DNA of 64,000 nucleotides from Pseudomonadota bacterium (GTDB lineage Bacteria; Pseudomonadota; Gammaproteobacteria; Steroidobacterales; Steroidobacteraceae). The notes beneath the pieces were generated by a model, which was not told the origin of the DNA, searched no databases, and worked only from the letters and a program-made list of their open reading frames with translations. The DNA lies in contig JAJYUA010000001.1 in assembly GCA_021792755.1 (NCBI GenBank), positions 62,001 to 126,000 on the forward strand, in the 5' to 3' direction. A program made the position numbers and the translations under genes. Below, piece after piece: positions 28,614 to 37,729 of this stretch (positions are counted from its first letter, which is position 1; the number at the start of each line of letters is the position of its first letter).

Positions 28614-30847
28614 GCTTTCTCACCCCGCAATGAATCTCGACTGTCACGCGACCCGCCCCGGCTGCCGAACGCCACCGGCAGCGCCACGCGGATACGGGCT
28701 CCGCCCTCGGGGCGGTTGTCGGTATCGATCCGTCCCCCGTGCTCCTCGACGATCTTTTTCACGATCGCCAGCCCCAGTCCCGTGCCCTTGGGCTTGCTCG
28801 TGACGTAGGGATCGAAAATCCGCCCGAGCTGATCCTGCTGGAAGCCGGGACCATTGTCACACACTGTAATGAGGGCGAACGCCCCCTGAGCGTCTCCCTC
28901 GAGGCGGGTGCGGATCGTCAGGCGGGGCGAGGCGTGCCCCTCGAGCGCCTCGAGGGCGTTGGTCACCAGGTTATTGAGGATCTGGCGCACCCGCCCGCGG
29001 TCGGCCTCCAGCCCCGAGAGGCGCTCATCGAGATCGAGATCGATGCCCGCTCGAGGGTCCTGCGAGCGATACAGGTCTGCCACCTCGGTCACCAGCTGGT
29101 TGAGGCTGAAACGGCTGACGTGCATCTCCGGGGCGCGCGCGTATTCGCTGAACGCGTTCACCATCTGCTGCATGCTCTCGACCTGCTGCACGATGGTATG
29201 GGTCGAGCGCTCGAGGATCTCCGCCTCCGGCGGGGACAGGATCGAGAACAGCCGGCGGCGCAGCCGCTCGGCCGACAGCCGGATCGGCGTCAGCGGGTTC
29301 TTGATCTCGTGCGCCAGGCGTCGCGCGACCTCCCCCCAGGCGGCATCCCGCTGCGCCTGCAGCAGCGCGGTGATGTCGTCGAAAACGATGACATAGCCCA
29401 TGTCGCCGCTTTCCCCCGGCAGCGCCGTGCAGGCGCACATCAGGGTGAGGATGCGCCCCGCCTTGCCGAGATCGATCTGCTCGCGCCACTCCTGCCGGCC
29501 ACGCGCGAAACGCACCGCGAGCGCCGCCACGAACTGGCCCAGCCGCTCGTTGCCCGCCGTCAGGTCCGGCAGCGCCCGGCCGGCGGCCGCGGAGAGGTCG
29601 AGCCCCAGGATGGCGCCGGCCGCCTGGTTGGCCATGCGCACCACCAAGTTGCGATCGATCGCCAGCACCCCCGTGGAGAGCCGGGCGAGAATGATCGCCA
29701 GGCGCTCGCGCTCGCGCTCCACGGCCAGCTGGCTGCGCGTCGCCTCATCGTGCGCCCGCCGCAAACGCTTGGTCATGTCGTTGAAAGAATGGACCAGAAA
29801 GCCCATCTCGTCGCGCGAGGGCAGCGCCAGACGGGTGTCGAAATCGCCCTTGCCCACCGCCCGCGTGCCGGCGATCAGATCCTGCACCGGCCGCGCGAGT
29901 CGTTGCGCCGAGACAATCGCCCCGTGGATCGCCGCCAGCATGGCGAGCAGCAAGACCAGGGTGAGTGTCAGGATGAAGCTGTATTTGAGCGGCTCGCGCA
30001 GCGTGGTGAGATTGCCGTACTGCGAGTACGCTCGTTGCACCACCTCCGACAGCGCCGACAGCTGCGGCGGCACCGGGTAGACGGCCATGAGGTAGCGGTC
30101 GTCGGAACCGGAAAACTGGTCGAGCGGTACTCCGATGCGGATGAGGAAACGGCCATCCGGCCGGGGCTGCAGATTGACGTAGGTCCGCCGCTCGCTCACC
30201 TGACGCACCAGGTCGGCCGGCGGCGCAAGCGAGACATCCGACAGCGGGTCTTGCAGGCTCGCCGCGAGAATGCGCTCGTCGGCGCCGTACAGCACGATCT
30301 CCAGCGCCGAGTCCGAGCGGCGCGCCTGATCGAGCCGCGCCTGAATCTGCAGCGCACCGCGTCCGGCCAGGGAGCGGGCGAGCAGCGTCGCACGGCGCGA
30401 TTCGTCCTGTACGCGCAGATCGAGCGCCGAGCGCGACAGCACGAGCGCGTCCTTGAGACCCTGCTTCACCTCGATCCGGAACCAGCTGTCGATGCCGCGG
30501 TTCAGGAAGCCGACCGAGGCGAAGTACACGATGAGCAGCGGCGCCACCACCAGCGCCCCAAAGGTTGCGACCGTGCGCGCCGTGAGGCGCGATCCGGGCA
30601 CGTGGTTGCGATAGTCGCGCACCAGCTGCCACAACCGCCGTGCCAGCATCACGATCAGCGCGAACACGCCGATCACGTTGAACAGCACGATCCACGGCTG
30701 CAGCCGGCTGAACTCCGAGGAGTTCTGCGCGCTCTTGGCCAGAAGCAGCAGCGCTCCGAGCCCGATGCCGCTCCACAGCACCAGGGTCGCGATGGTGCGT
30801 ATCCGCCGGCGCGCCGCGGCGCTGTCTTTCACCCCGGCAGCGCCCAT
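28610..30847 (-). CDS. ntrY: NtrY-like membrane sensor histidine kinase
   Basis: This 745-residue sensor has membrane helices at about 20-40, 55-70 and 90-115, a periplasmic sensor region (about 115-285), another helix near 290-310, then HAMP, PAS, a HisKA domain with the phosphorylated histidine in LAHEIKNPLTPIRLSAERL, and a HATPase domain (NLVTNALEA, DNGPGFQ, GTGLGLAIV). It should phosphorylate NtrX. The family is linked to nitrogen, redox and envelope control. I chose ATG 30847. A GTG at 30832 overlapping the upstream stop as GTGA is equally possible. Confidence 0.93.
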   Translation of the reverse strand: MGAAGVKDSAAARRRIRTIATLVLWSGIGLGALLLLAKSAQNSSEFSRLQPWIVLFNVIGVFALIVMLARRLWQLVRDYRNHVPGSRLTARTVATFGALVVAPLLIVYFASVGFLNRGIDSWFRIEVKQGLKDALVLSRSALDLRVQDESRRATLLARSLAGRGALQIQARLDQARRSDSALEIVLYGADERILAASLQDPLSDVSLAPPADLVRQVSERRTYVNLQPRPDGRFLIRIGVPLDQFSGSDDRYLMAVYPVPPQLSALSEVVQRAYSQYGNLTTLREPLKYSFILTLTLVLLLAMLAAIHGAIVSAQRLARPVQDLIAGTRAVGKGDFDTRLALPSRDEMGFLVHSFNDMTKRLRRAHDEATRSQLAVERERERLAIILARLSTGVLAIDRNLVVRMANQAAGAILGLDLSAAAGRALPDLTAGNERLGQFVAALAVRFARGRQEWREQIDLGKAGRILTLMCACTALPGESGDMGYVIVFDDITALLQAQRDAAWGEVARRLAHEIKNPLTPIRLSAERLRRRLFSILSPPEAEILERSTHTIVQQVESMQQMVNAFSEYARAPEMHVSRFSLNQLVTEVADLYRSQDPRAGIDLDLDERLSGLEADRGRVRQILNNLVTNALEALEGHASPRLTIRTRLEGDAQGAFALITVCDNGPGFQQDQLGRIFDPYVTSKPKGTGLGLAIVKKIVEEHGGRIDTDNRPEGGARIRVALPVAFGSRGGSRDSRDSLRGEKA

Positions 30848-31461
30848 GTGTACCAAGAGCTCTCCCGCTGCCAGTCATCGGTCCAGAACAGCAGCGCCCG
30901 CAGCGAGGCAGGGAGATCGCCGCGCCGCACCCCGGCGCGAACACTGATGGTGTACGGTCCGCGGCCCTGCAGCTGCGACTCGACCATGATCGGCCAATCC
31001 CGGACCCGCTCCAGATAGTCGAGCGCCTTTTTCACCTTGGTGAAGCTGTGCTCGGCGCCGGTTTGCGCGTTGCTCACCACGAAGCGCCTGGTGACCACGT
31101 GGTAGGCGAGCTGCCGCTGCAGCGTCACATCGACGACATCGGCGTCGAACCAGAAGCGCCGGACCCGATCGATCTGCGCCTCGATGTCGAAAGACAGGGT
31201 CACCCCGTTCGCCAGCGCCTTGCGGATCGTGGGATTGAGCGGAAAGGTGACCCGCGCGTTGAGCTCGATCACGCCGTGATTGAAATTGACATAGGCGGAG
31301 CGTACGGCGAGCGCCCCGTCGAGCGCGCTCGCCCGCACCCGCTTGGCCGGCGCGAGCCCCAGCGCGCCGGCGGCCAACAGCAGCCCCCACCACCGGCTCG
31401 GGTATCTTCGGCTGACCCGGCGGCCGGTCAAGCTTCCCGGCGACGGTGACTTCCGTGGCAT
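30829..31461 (-). CDS. DUF4390 family protein
   Basis: This is a 210-residue protein with a basic N-terminus and a hydrophobic stretch (WWGLLLAAGALGLAPA) that could be a signal peptide or anchor. The rest is a beta-rich DUF4390 domain (VRSAYVNFNHGVIELNARVT, FDADVVDVTLQRQLAYHVVT, SFTKVKKALDYLERVRDWPI). The family has no known function and is nearly always placed between rsmB and ntrY, which suggests a link with NtrY signalling or the envelope. ATG 31461 was chosen; ATG 31500 is possible. Confidence 0.85.
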   Translation of the reverse strand: MPRKSPSPGSLTGRRVSRRYPSRWWGLLLAAGALGLAPAKRVRASALDGALAVRSAYVNFNHGVIELNARVTFPLNPTIRKALANGVTLSFDIEAQIDRVRRFWFDADVVDVTLQRQLAYHVVTRRFVVSNAQTGAEHSFTKVKKALDYLERVRDWPIMVESQLQGRGPYTISVRAGVRRGDLPASLRALLFWTDDWQRESSWYTWALPG

Positions 31462-31503
31462 GAATGCAACGATAGATTGCGTAAAGCCCCCTGCCTCCAT
31501 ACG

Positions 31504-32856
31504 CTACATGGTGCCGGACGTTGTCTTTTCGAGACAAGCATAATAGAACCCATCGGTCTGCGCTGCACCCCCGCACAACAGCTGCGCTCCCATCCGGCAG
31601 GCAAGCGCCCCGGGGGCGAGCCGCTCGGCAGGCAGGGAAATGGCTCGGGCGTGCGGGCTGTGCGCCAGGAACCGCTCCACGACCGATTCGTTCTCGGCCG
31701 GCAGCACCGAGCACGTCGAGTACAGCAGCCGCCCCCCCACGGCCAGCATCCGGAATGCGGCTTCGAGGATCTCGAGCTGGGTGGCGGCAAGGGCCGGGAT
31801 GTCCTCGGGGCGCCTCAGCAGCTTGATATCCGGGTGCCTGCGGATGACCCCCGTGCCCGAGCAGGGCGCATCCACGAGGATGCGCTCGAAGGGCCTGCCG
31901 TCCCAGAACGTGCCCGGATCTCGCACGTCGGCCGCCACGACATGCGCCGACAGCCCCAGACGGGAGAGATTCTCGCGCACCCGCTCGAGCCGCCCTGCAT
32001 CGACGTCCAGCGCCCAAAGGTCCACTTGCCCGCCGGTCAGCTCCAGCAGGTGGGCCGCTTTGCTCCCGGGCGCGGCGCAGGCGTCCAGCACTCGCATGCC
32101 GGGGCGGGCATCGAGCAGGGGAGCGGCGAGTTGTGCGCCCGCGTCCTGCACCGAGACCTGTCCCTCGGGGAATCCCGGCACTGCCGCAACGGGCACCGGC
32201 CGGTCCAACACCACGGCGGGCGGACCGGCGAAATCCGCCCCCCACTCGATCAGACGGCCTGCCGTGCCCGCCGCAGCCAGCGCGCCGAGGTAGTCCACGG
32301 GCGTGCATCGCATGCAGTTGACCCGCAGCGTCATGGGCGGGTGAACGTTGTCGGCCTCGAGGGAGCGCAAGCCGTGCAGCGGCCAGGCGCCCAGCAGCGC
32401 ATCGGCCAGCCAGCGCGGATGAGCGGTGCGGCGGGCCGGATCCCTGTCCACCTTGGCGAAGATGTCCTGACGGTCCGCGAGCAGTCTTCGCAGCACGGCG
32501 TTGATCAGGCCGCCGGCGTGCTTGTGACGCAAGATCTTCACCGCATCCACCGCGGCATGCACCGTCAGCTGCGGCGCGTTGCGGGAATACTCGAGCTGAT
32601 GGGCGGCCACCGCCAGCAAGGCCCTTACCTCGCGCGGCAAAGTCCGGGGCCGTGCCAACAGGCTCTCCACGGCGGGCTTCAGGCGCAGGTACCATCGCAC
32701 GGTACCCAAGCTGATGGCGCGAACCGAGGCGCGATAGGGGCTGGCATCGAACGCCGACAGCGCCTCGTCGGCGGTTTGACCGGAAAGGATCGCGGTGACG
32801 GCGCGTGAGGCTTGCGCGAGTACCGTGGCGGCCTGACCGGACCCCGGGCGCCTCAA
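31504..32856 (-). CDS. rsmB: 16S rRNA m5C967 methyltransferase RsmB
   Basis: This 450-residue protein (E. coli 429) combines an N-terminal NusB-like RNA-binding domain (about 1-140) with a C-terminal SAM-dependent methyltransferase. The SAM motif VLDACAAPGSKAAHLLEL, the releasing cysteine Cys332 (DAPCSGTG) and the catalytic Cys382 (YSTCSVLP) are all present; the 50-residue spacing matches E. coli Cys325/Cys375. I infer a TTG start at 32856, which overlaps the fmt stop as TTGA. The open frame continues further upstream through fmt, but that part has no similarity. Confidence 0.94.
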   Translation of the reverse strand: MRRPGSGQAATVLAQASRAVTAILSGQTADEALSAFDASPYRASVRAISLGTVRWYLRLKPAVESLLARPRTLPREVRALLAVAAHQLEYSRNAPQLTVHAAVDAVKILRHKHAGGLINAVLRRLLADRQDIFAKVDRDPARRTAHPRWLADALLGAWPLHGLRSLEADNVHPPMTLRVNCMRCTPVDYLGALAAAGTAGRLIEWGADFAGPPAVVLDRPVPVAAVPGFPEGQVSVQDAGAQLAAPLLDARPGMRVLDACAAPGSKAAHLLELTGGQVDLWALDVDAGRLERVRENLSRLGLSAHVVAADVRDPGTFWDGRPFERILVDAPCSGTGVIRRHPDIKLLRRPEDIPALAATQLEILEAAFRMLAVGGRLLYSTCSVLPAENESVVERFLAHSPHARAISLPAERLAPGALACRMGAQLLCGGAAQTDGFYYACLEKTTSGTM

Positions 32857-33851
32857 CGCTGCCGACCCAGGATCATCTGCGGCGCAAACCCCCGATGACT
32901 GCCCACGAACATGCCTGCGTTCTGGCGTGATCCGCCCGGGCGCTGCAAGGCGAGCAGATCCAGAGTCCCGCCACCGCATTGCACCCGTATGAAGCCTTCA
33001 CTGTGGCTGCCGTGGGTCTCGAGGATGCAGCCCGGCGGGGCGCCCGGCTGCGCCGGCGTCTCCTCGGGCCCGAGCCGGGCGCAATGTACCAGCAGACGCT
33101 CCTCGACGCCGGTCTGCGGATCGATCCGGACGGTCTCGGCAACGGCCCAGGGCTGCAGGGAGCGGATCTGCCGCTCGATCTGCGCCGCCGCACGCTGCCA
33201 ATCGATCAGCGCGTCGCGTTTCTCCAGCTTGCGGGCATAAGTCACCCCCTCGGCCGGCTGGGGCCGCGCCGTCAATGTGCCTCGCGTGAGGCCGTCCAGG
33301 GCCTGAAGCAGCAGCGGTCCCGCCAGATCGGCGAGGCGGTCCCGCAGGCTCGCGCCGGTGTCCCGTGGATCGATCGCAACAGGGCACTGCAGCAGGATCG
33401 GGCCGGTATCGAGTCCAGCCTCCATACGCATGATGGTAAGGCCCGTTTCGGTGTCGCCGGCGAGCAGGGCGCGCTCGATGGGAGCCGCGCCGCGCCAGCG
33501 CGGCAGAAGCGAGGCATGGACATTGAGGCAGCCCAGCGGCGGCAGGTCGAGCACCGCCTGCGGTAAGAGGAGGCCGTACGCCACGACCACCAGCACGTCC
33601 GGCCGCCACTCGATCATCGGCGCCCAGTCGGCGGGGCTGTTCAGCGCCGCCGGCTGGGCCACCGGCACCCGGGTCTGGGCCGCCACCTTCACCGGCGAGG
33701 CGCTCAGCCGCCGGCCCCGTCCCCTGGGGCGGTCGGGTTGGGTCAATACGCCGACCACCTGGTGGGTAGAGCGCAACAGCTCGAGCAGCACCGGCCGCGC
33801 GAACTCTGGCGTGCCCGCGAAGGCGACGCGGAGCGAGGTTTGGCCGGTCAC
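32853..33851 (-). CDS. fmt: Methionyl-tRNA formyltransferase
   Basis: This 332-residue enzyme formylates initiator Met-tRNA using 10-formyl-tetrahydrofolate. The N-terminus VAFAGTPEFA, the active-site stretch LNVHASLLPRWRGAAPIERA with Asn and His, and the later GLDTGPILL aspartate are all present. A C-terminal tRNA-binding domain follows. I chose GTG 33851, 14 bases after the def stop; the family N-terminus supports this. It is coupled to rsmB by a TTGA overlap. Confidence 0.96.
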   Translation of the reverse strand: MTGQTSLRVAFAGTPEFARPVLLELLRSTHQVVGVLTQPDRPRGRGRRLSASPVKVAAQTRVPVAQPAALNSPADWAPMIEWRPDVLVVVAYGLLLPQAVLDLPPLGCLNVHASLLPRWRGAAPIERALLAGDTETGLTIMRMEAGLDTGPILLQCPVAIDPRDTGASLRDRLADLAGPLLLQALDGLTRGTLTARPQPAEGVTYARKLEKRDALIDWQRAAAQIERQIRSLQPWAVAETVRIDPQTGVEERLLVHCARLGPEETPAQPGAPPGCILETHGSHSEGFIRVQCGGGTLDLLALQRPGGSRQNAGMFVGSHRGFAPQMILGRQR

Positions 33852-33865
33852 CGAACCGCCCCGGC

Positions 33866-34402
33866 TCAGAGCGCCGGATGAGCGCCGGCGGCCGGGCGCA
33901 CCGCCCGAGCCTTGCGCTCTTTTTCCAGTTTCTTGCGGATACGCTCGCGCTTCAGCCCGGAGAGATAGTCGACGAACAGCTTGCCCTCGAGATGATCCAT
34001 CTCGTGCTGGACGCACACGGCCAGCAACTCCTCGCAGTCGCGCTCGTACACCTGCCCCATGCGCTCCTGCGCCCGCACGCGAATGCGGACGGCGCGCTGA
34101 ACCTCGTCGAAGATCCCGGGCACCGAGAGGCAGCCTTCCTCGGTGACTGCCTCCCCTTCGCGGGAGAGGATCTCGGGGTTGATCAGCACGAGGGGCTGAT
34201 CGTGCGCTTCCGAGACATCGATGACGATCAGCCGCCTATGCACGTTCACCTGGGTGGCGGCGAGGCCGATGCCGGGCGCGGCGTACATCGTCTCGAGCAT
34301 GTCGTCGATCAGCCGGTGAAGGTCGGCATCGAAGCGGGTGACCGGCTGCGCCCGGGTGCGCAGCCGCGGATCGGGAAACTCCAGGATCGTTCTGAGCGCC
34401 AT
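33866..34402 (-). CDS. def: Peptide deformylase
   Basis: This 178-residue metalloenzyme removes the formyl group from new proteins. All three motifs are intact: GIGLAATQV (44-52), EEGCLSVPG with Cys91, and HEMDHLEG with His133, Glu134 and His137; Cys91 and the two histidines bind the metal. The C-terminal 30 residues are very basic. It is first in the def-fmt-rsmB-DUF4390-ntrY-ntrX run and divergent from the LysM gene. Confidence 0.97.
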   Translation of the reverse strand: MALRTILEFPDPRLRTRAQPVTRFDADLHRLIDDMLETMYAAPGIGLAATQVNVHRRLIVIDVSEAHDQPLVLINPEILSREGEAVTEEGCLSVPGIFDEVQRAVRIRVRAQERMGQVYERDCEELLAVCVQHEMDHLEGKLFVDYLSGLKRERIRKKLEKERKARAVRPAAGAHPAL

Positions 34403-34508
34403 GAGGAATTCGAGTCGCTGTGGAGCCAAGGGGTTCCGGCGGCGGCCACCTGAGGTCGGGCCCCGAGCGCCGCCGTGACCGGACGCACAAACTAGACAAT
34501 AAAGCGCC

Positions 34509-34537
34509 GTGACAGGCTCTTCGCGTGCCATTATACC
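34509..34537 (+). promoter_or_regulatory. Putative sigma70 promoter of the LysM gene
   Basis: GTGACA (34509-34514) and TATACC (34532-34537) are spaced by exactly 17 bases, matching five and four consensus positions. Transcription would begin near 34543-34545, right at the proposed ATG, which implies a leaderless or nearly leaderless mRNA. Confidence 0.45.
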
Positions 34538-34542
34538 CGTCC

Positions 34543-35805
34543 ATGGTCTCGAAACAGATTCCAGGCGCCCGCCTCGTGCTGGCGGGCGGGGTGGCGGCGG
34601 CACTGGCCGCCTGTTCCTCGCTGCACGGTGCGCGCCAGCCGGCCGTCTCTTCGGCCCCGGCAAGCGTGCGGCGGGCCGCCTCGGCGCCCTCGGCCGGCAA
34701 CCTCACCGCCACCCAGGCGGCCATCGCCGCGGCGAGAGCCGGCGCAGGCTCTGCTGCATCGGCGCCGGCTGCCGCTGCGCTCATCAGATCCACCGCTCCC
34801 ATGACCTACACGGTCAAGCCGGGAGACACGCTGTGGGGCATCGCCTCGATGTTCCTGCGCGACCCGTGGGACTGGCCCGAGGTCTGGTACAACAACCCGC
34901 AGATCAAGAATCCCCACTGGATCTATCCCGGCGATGTGCTGCAGCTCGCCTACGGGCGCAACGGCCGGCCTCGGATCCGCCTGTTGCGCGAAAGTCCGCT
35001 GCGGCGGGCATCCACGCTCAAGCTCACGCCGCGGCTGCTCAGCACGCCGCTCGCGGCCGCCATTCCGACCATCCCCTATGCGGCGATCGCAAGCTTTCTG
35101 ACGCGGCCCACCGTGCTCACGTCCGGTCAGGTGCGCCGCGCCCCCCACATCATCGCGTTTCGCAACCAGCAGCAGATCGGCGGCTCCGGGTCCGTGGCCT
35201 ATGTCAGCAGCCTCGGCCGCCATCCGCGCGCCCGCTACAGCGTCGTCCATGTAGGCGAGCGGCTGCGCGATCCGGGGTTGTTTGGGCGCACGTTCGGATA
35301 TCTCGGCACGTACACGGCGACGGCGCTGATCCGCGCGCCGGGCCACCCGGCGACAGCCGTGCTCACCGATGCCGCCCGCGAGACGTTCGCGGGCGACCGG
35401 TTGATCTCGAGCGATGCCGGAATTCCGCTGACATTCGAGCCGCGCGCGCCGTCACGGCCGATACACGGGAAGATCATCTGGGTGATCGGCGGCACGGGAG
35501 CGATGGATCTGGCGGGCCAGTACGACATCGTGGTGCTCAATCGCGGCACGCGCGCCGGACTTGCGCCCGGGGACGTGCTCGCCGCCGACCATGAGCAGGG
35601 CATCGTGCACGACACGCACGGCTCGTTCACCTGGCTGTTCCGTTCCCTCGGCGGCCTGGGCAGGGATTTCGCGCCGCGGGTGAAACTGCCGGCCGAGCGC
35701 GCCGCGACGCTCCTGGTCTTCAAGACCTACCGGCGCCTTTCCTTCGCGCTGGTCGTGGCGGCCACCAACACCATCACCGAGGGCGATCCGGTCCACAATC
35801 CCTGA
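34543..35805 (+). CDS. LysM-domain lipoprotein
   Basis: This 420-residue protein begins with a lipoprotein signal ending in LAAC, so Cys24 is probably lipidated. After an Ala/Ser-rich linker, a LysM domain (about 88-136; [17 protein letters not shown], then [13 protein letters not shown]) should bind peptidoglycan. Residues 140-420 form a further conserved region without a name that I recognise. The family is widely found just before dprA. ATG 34543 is preferred over GTG 34525 because it gives a normal lipoprotein signal. Genes aroE and rlmJ, on the other strand, separate it from dprA here. Confidence 0.88.
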   Translation: MVSKQIPGARLVLAGGVAAALAACSSLHGARQPAVSSAPASVRRAASAPSAGNLTATQAAIAAARAGAGSAASAPAAAALIRSTAPMTYTVKPGDTLWGIASMFLRDPWDWPEVWYNNPQIKNPHWIYPGDVLQLAYGRNGRPRIRLLRESPLRRASTLKLTPRLLSTPLAAAIPTIPYAAIASFLTRPTVLTSGQVRRAPHIIAFRNQQQIGGSGSVAYVSSLGRHPRARYSVVHVGERLRDPGLFGRTFGYLGTYTATALIRAPGHPATAVLTDAARETFAGDRLISSDAGIPLTFEPRAPSRPIHGKIIWVIGGTGAMDLAGQYDIVVLNRGTRAGLAPGDVLAADHEQGIVHDTHGSFTWLFRSLGGLGRDFAPRVKLPAERAATLLVFKTYRRLSFALVVAATNTITEGDPVHNP

Positions 35806-35916
35806 GCGGACCGGCCGCCGGCGCTCCCGGCCCGCCGCTCGCCGCCCGCGCGGCTCACCCATGCGTGGCGGATGTACCGGCCGGGCCTGCCGTTGGCGAT
35901 CGGGCGCTCAGGGCCG

Positions 35917-36759
35917 TCAGCCCGGCACCGGCGCATGCCCGGTCAATGCAGCCAACACAGGGGCGGTGAGCGGCCGCACGCCCCGCCAGAGCCGGAACGA
36001 CTCCGCCGCCTGCTCCACCAGCATGCCCCAGCCCGGTACGGCGCGCGCGCAGCCGAGGCCGCGCGCCCAGCGCACGAACGCCGTGTCGCCCTTGCCGTAA
36101 GCCATGTCATAACAGAACGTTCCGGGGCCCAACACCGTGGCGGGCACTTCGGGCAGCTCGCCGGTGAGACTCGCCGAGGTGGCGTTGATCACCAGATCGA
36201 ACTCGCCGCGGCCGATCTCGCCGAAGCCGGCGCCCCGGATTTCCCCCAGCGCCGCGAACGAGGCCGCGAGCGCCTGCGCCCGCTCGGCCGTGCGGTTGGC
36301 GACCACGATGGCTTGCGGCCTCTGCGCGAGCAGCGGCGCGATCACCCCGCGGGCCGCGCCGCCGGCCCCGAGCAGCAACACCCGGCGGCCCTCGATCGTC
36401 AGTTGCAGGTTGTGGGTCAGATCCTGCACCAGGCCCGTCCCGTCGGTGTTGTCACCGAGCAGGGTCCCGTCGCGGCGGACCGCGAGAGTATTGATCGCGC
36501 CGGCCTGCCGGGCCCGCTCGGTCAGCTCGTTGGCGAGCGGCAGGGCCCGGGTCTTGTGCGGCACGGTGATGTTGACGCCCCGGCCGCCCTCGGCGAAAAA
36601 CCCGGCGAGGCGCTGGCCGAGCTCCTCCGGGGCCGCATCCAGCAGACGGTAGCCCATCGACTGGCCCGTCTGGCGCGCGAACAGGGAATGAATGAAAGGC
36701 GAGAGGCTGTGCGCCACCGGATGACCCACCACGGCGTACTGATCCACTGCCCCTTCCAT
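35917..36759 (-). CDS. aroE: Shikimate dehydrogenase
   Basis: This 280-residue NADPH-dependent enzyme reduces 3-dehydroshikimate in aromatic amino-acid synthesis. It has VGHPVAHSLSP (11-21), NITVPHK with catalytic Lys69, DNTDGTG with catalytic Asp106, and the NADP loop LGAGGAARGV near 130. All key residues are intact. I chose ATG 36759 from the family N-terminus. The open frame continues far upstream through rlmJ on the same strand, but that part is out-of-frame shadow. It follows rlmJ by 32 bases. Confidence 0.96.
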   Translation of the reverse strand: MEGAVDQYAVVGHPVAHSLSPFIHSLFARQTGQSMGYRLLDAAPEELGQRLAGFFAEGGRGVNITVPHKTRALPLANELTERARQAGAINTLAVRRDGTLLGDNTDGTGLVQDLTHNLQLTIEGRRVLLLGAGGAARGVIAPLLAQRPQAIVVANRTAERAQALAASFAALGEIRGAGFGEIGRGEFDLVINATSASLTGELPEVPATVLGPGTFCYDMAYGKGDTAFVRWARGLGCARAVPGWGMLVEQAAESFRLWRGVRPLTAPVLAALTGHAPVPG

Positions 36760-36791
36760 GGCGTCGATTCTGCGCCCGGCGAGCCGCCCTG

Positions 36792-37634
36792 TCACCCTGG
36801 AGCGACACGGCGAATCAGTGTACCGCCGCCGTGTCCGGCATCGAGGTGCCGGTGTAGCTGCGCCAACCACGATTCCATGTTTTCCTCCATCCGGTAGGGA
36901 GGATTGACGATCAGCATGCCCGAGCCGTTGAGTGCGGCTCGCGAATCGCGCGGGTAGAGCCACAGCTCGCCCAGCAGCATCTGCCTGCCGACATCCCGGG
37001 CGAGGCGCGCCTGCCAGCCGCCGCCCGCAGGCTCGTCCTTGATGGGATACCAGATCGCGACCACCGCGGTGGGAAAGCGGCGCAGCGCATCGGCGCAGGC
37101 CTCCTGCGCGCGCTCGAGGTCCCGCCGGCTCTCCTCGTATGGAGGATCGATGAAGACGAGCCCGCGCCGCTCGGGCGGCGGCAACGCCGCGCGCAGCCGC
37201 TCGAACCCATCGCCGGTGTCGATACGGATGCGGCGCTGCCCGGAAAACTCCGCCAGCGACCGTTCCAGTGCCCGCGCCTGCGCGGGCAGGCACTCGATCA
37301 GCACCGCGCGGTCCTGGGTCCTGAGCTCGCCCGCGGCCAGCCAGGGGGAACCCGGATACAGCCGCTCCGAGCCCCGCTGGCGGCGCAACTGCGCCACGCG
37401 AGCCAGGTAGTGGCGCAGCTGCTCGGCCGCGCACTCGGCGCCCGCAAGTCGCCTGATGCCCGCTTCGGCCTCCGCCGCCGACTCGGACAGATCGTACACG
37501 CCGCGGCCGGCATGAGTTTCCAGGTAAAGAAAGCCCTTGTCCTTGCGTTTCAGCGCCGCGAGCAGCCCCAGCAACGTTACGTGCTTGTGGACGTCCGCGA
37601 AGTTGCCGGCATGGTGGGCGTGGCGGTATTTCAT
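36792..37634 (-). CDS. rlmJ: 23S rRNA m6A2030 methyltransferase RlmJ
   Basis: This 280-residue methyltransferase is the same length as E. coli RlmJ and begins with the characteristic MKYRHAHHAGNFADVHKH. The catalytic tetrapeptide DPPY is in FIDPPYEESR, and the substrate-binding insert has GSPWLA. It methylates A2030 of 23S rRNA. ATG 37634 is well supported. It is divergent from dprA with a spacer of about 95 bases, and followed by aroE. Confidence 0.95.
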   Translation of the reverse strand: MKYRHAHHAGNFADVHKHVTLLGLLAALKRKDKGFLYLETHAGRGVYDLSESAAEAEAGIRRLAGAECAAEQLRHYLARVAQLRRQRGSERLYPGSPWLAAGELRTQDRAVLIECLPAQARALERSLAEFSGQRRIRIDTGDGFERLRAALPPPERRGLVFIDPPYEESRRDLERAQEACADALRRFPTAVVAIWYPIKDEPAGGGWQARLARDVGRQMLLGELWLYPRDSRAALNGSGMLIVNPPYRMEENMESWLAQLHRHLDAGHGGGTLIRRVAPG

Positions 37635-37729
37635 TGACGCCCACGGTAGCAAAAGGATGGCATTTCCGCGCATTCGCAGCACATTTGCGAGGGACCCTTC
37701 GAGCACGCAGGGACTTAAGCTCATCGGCG

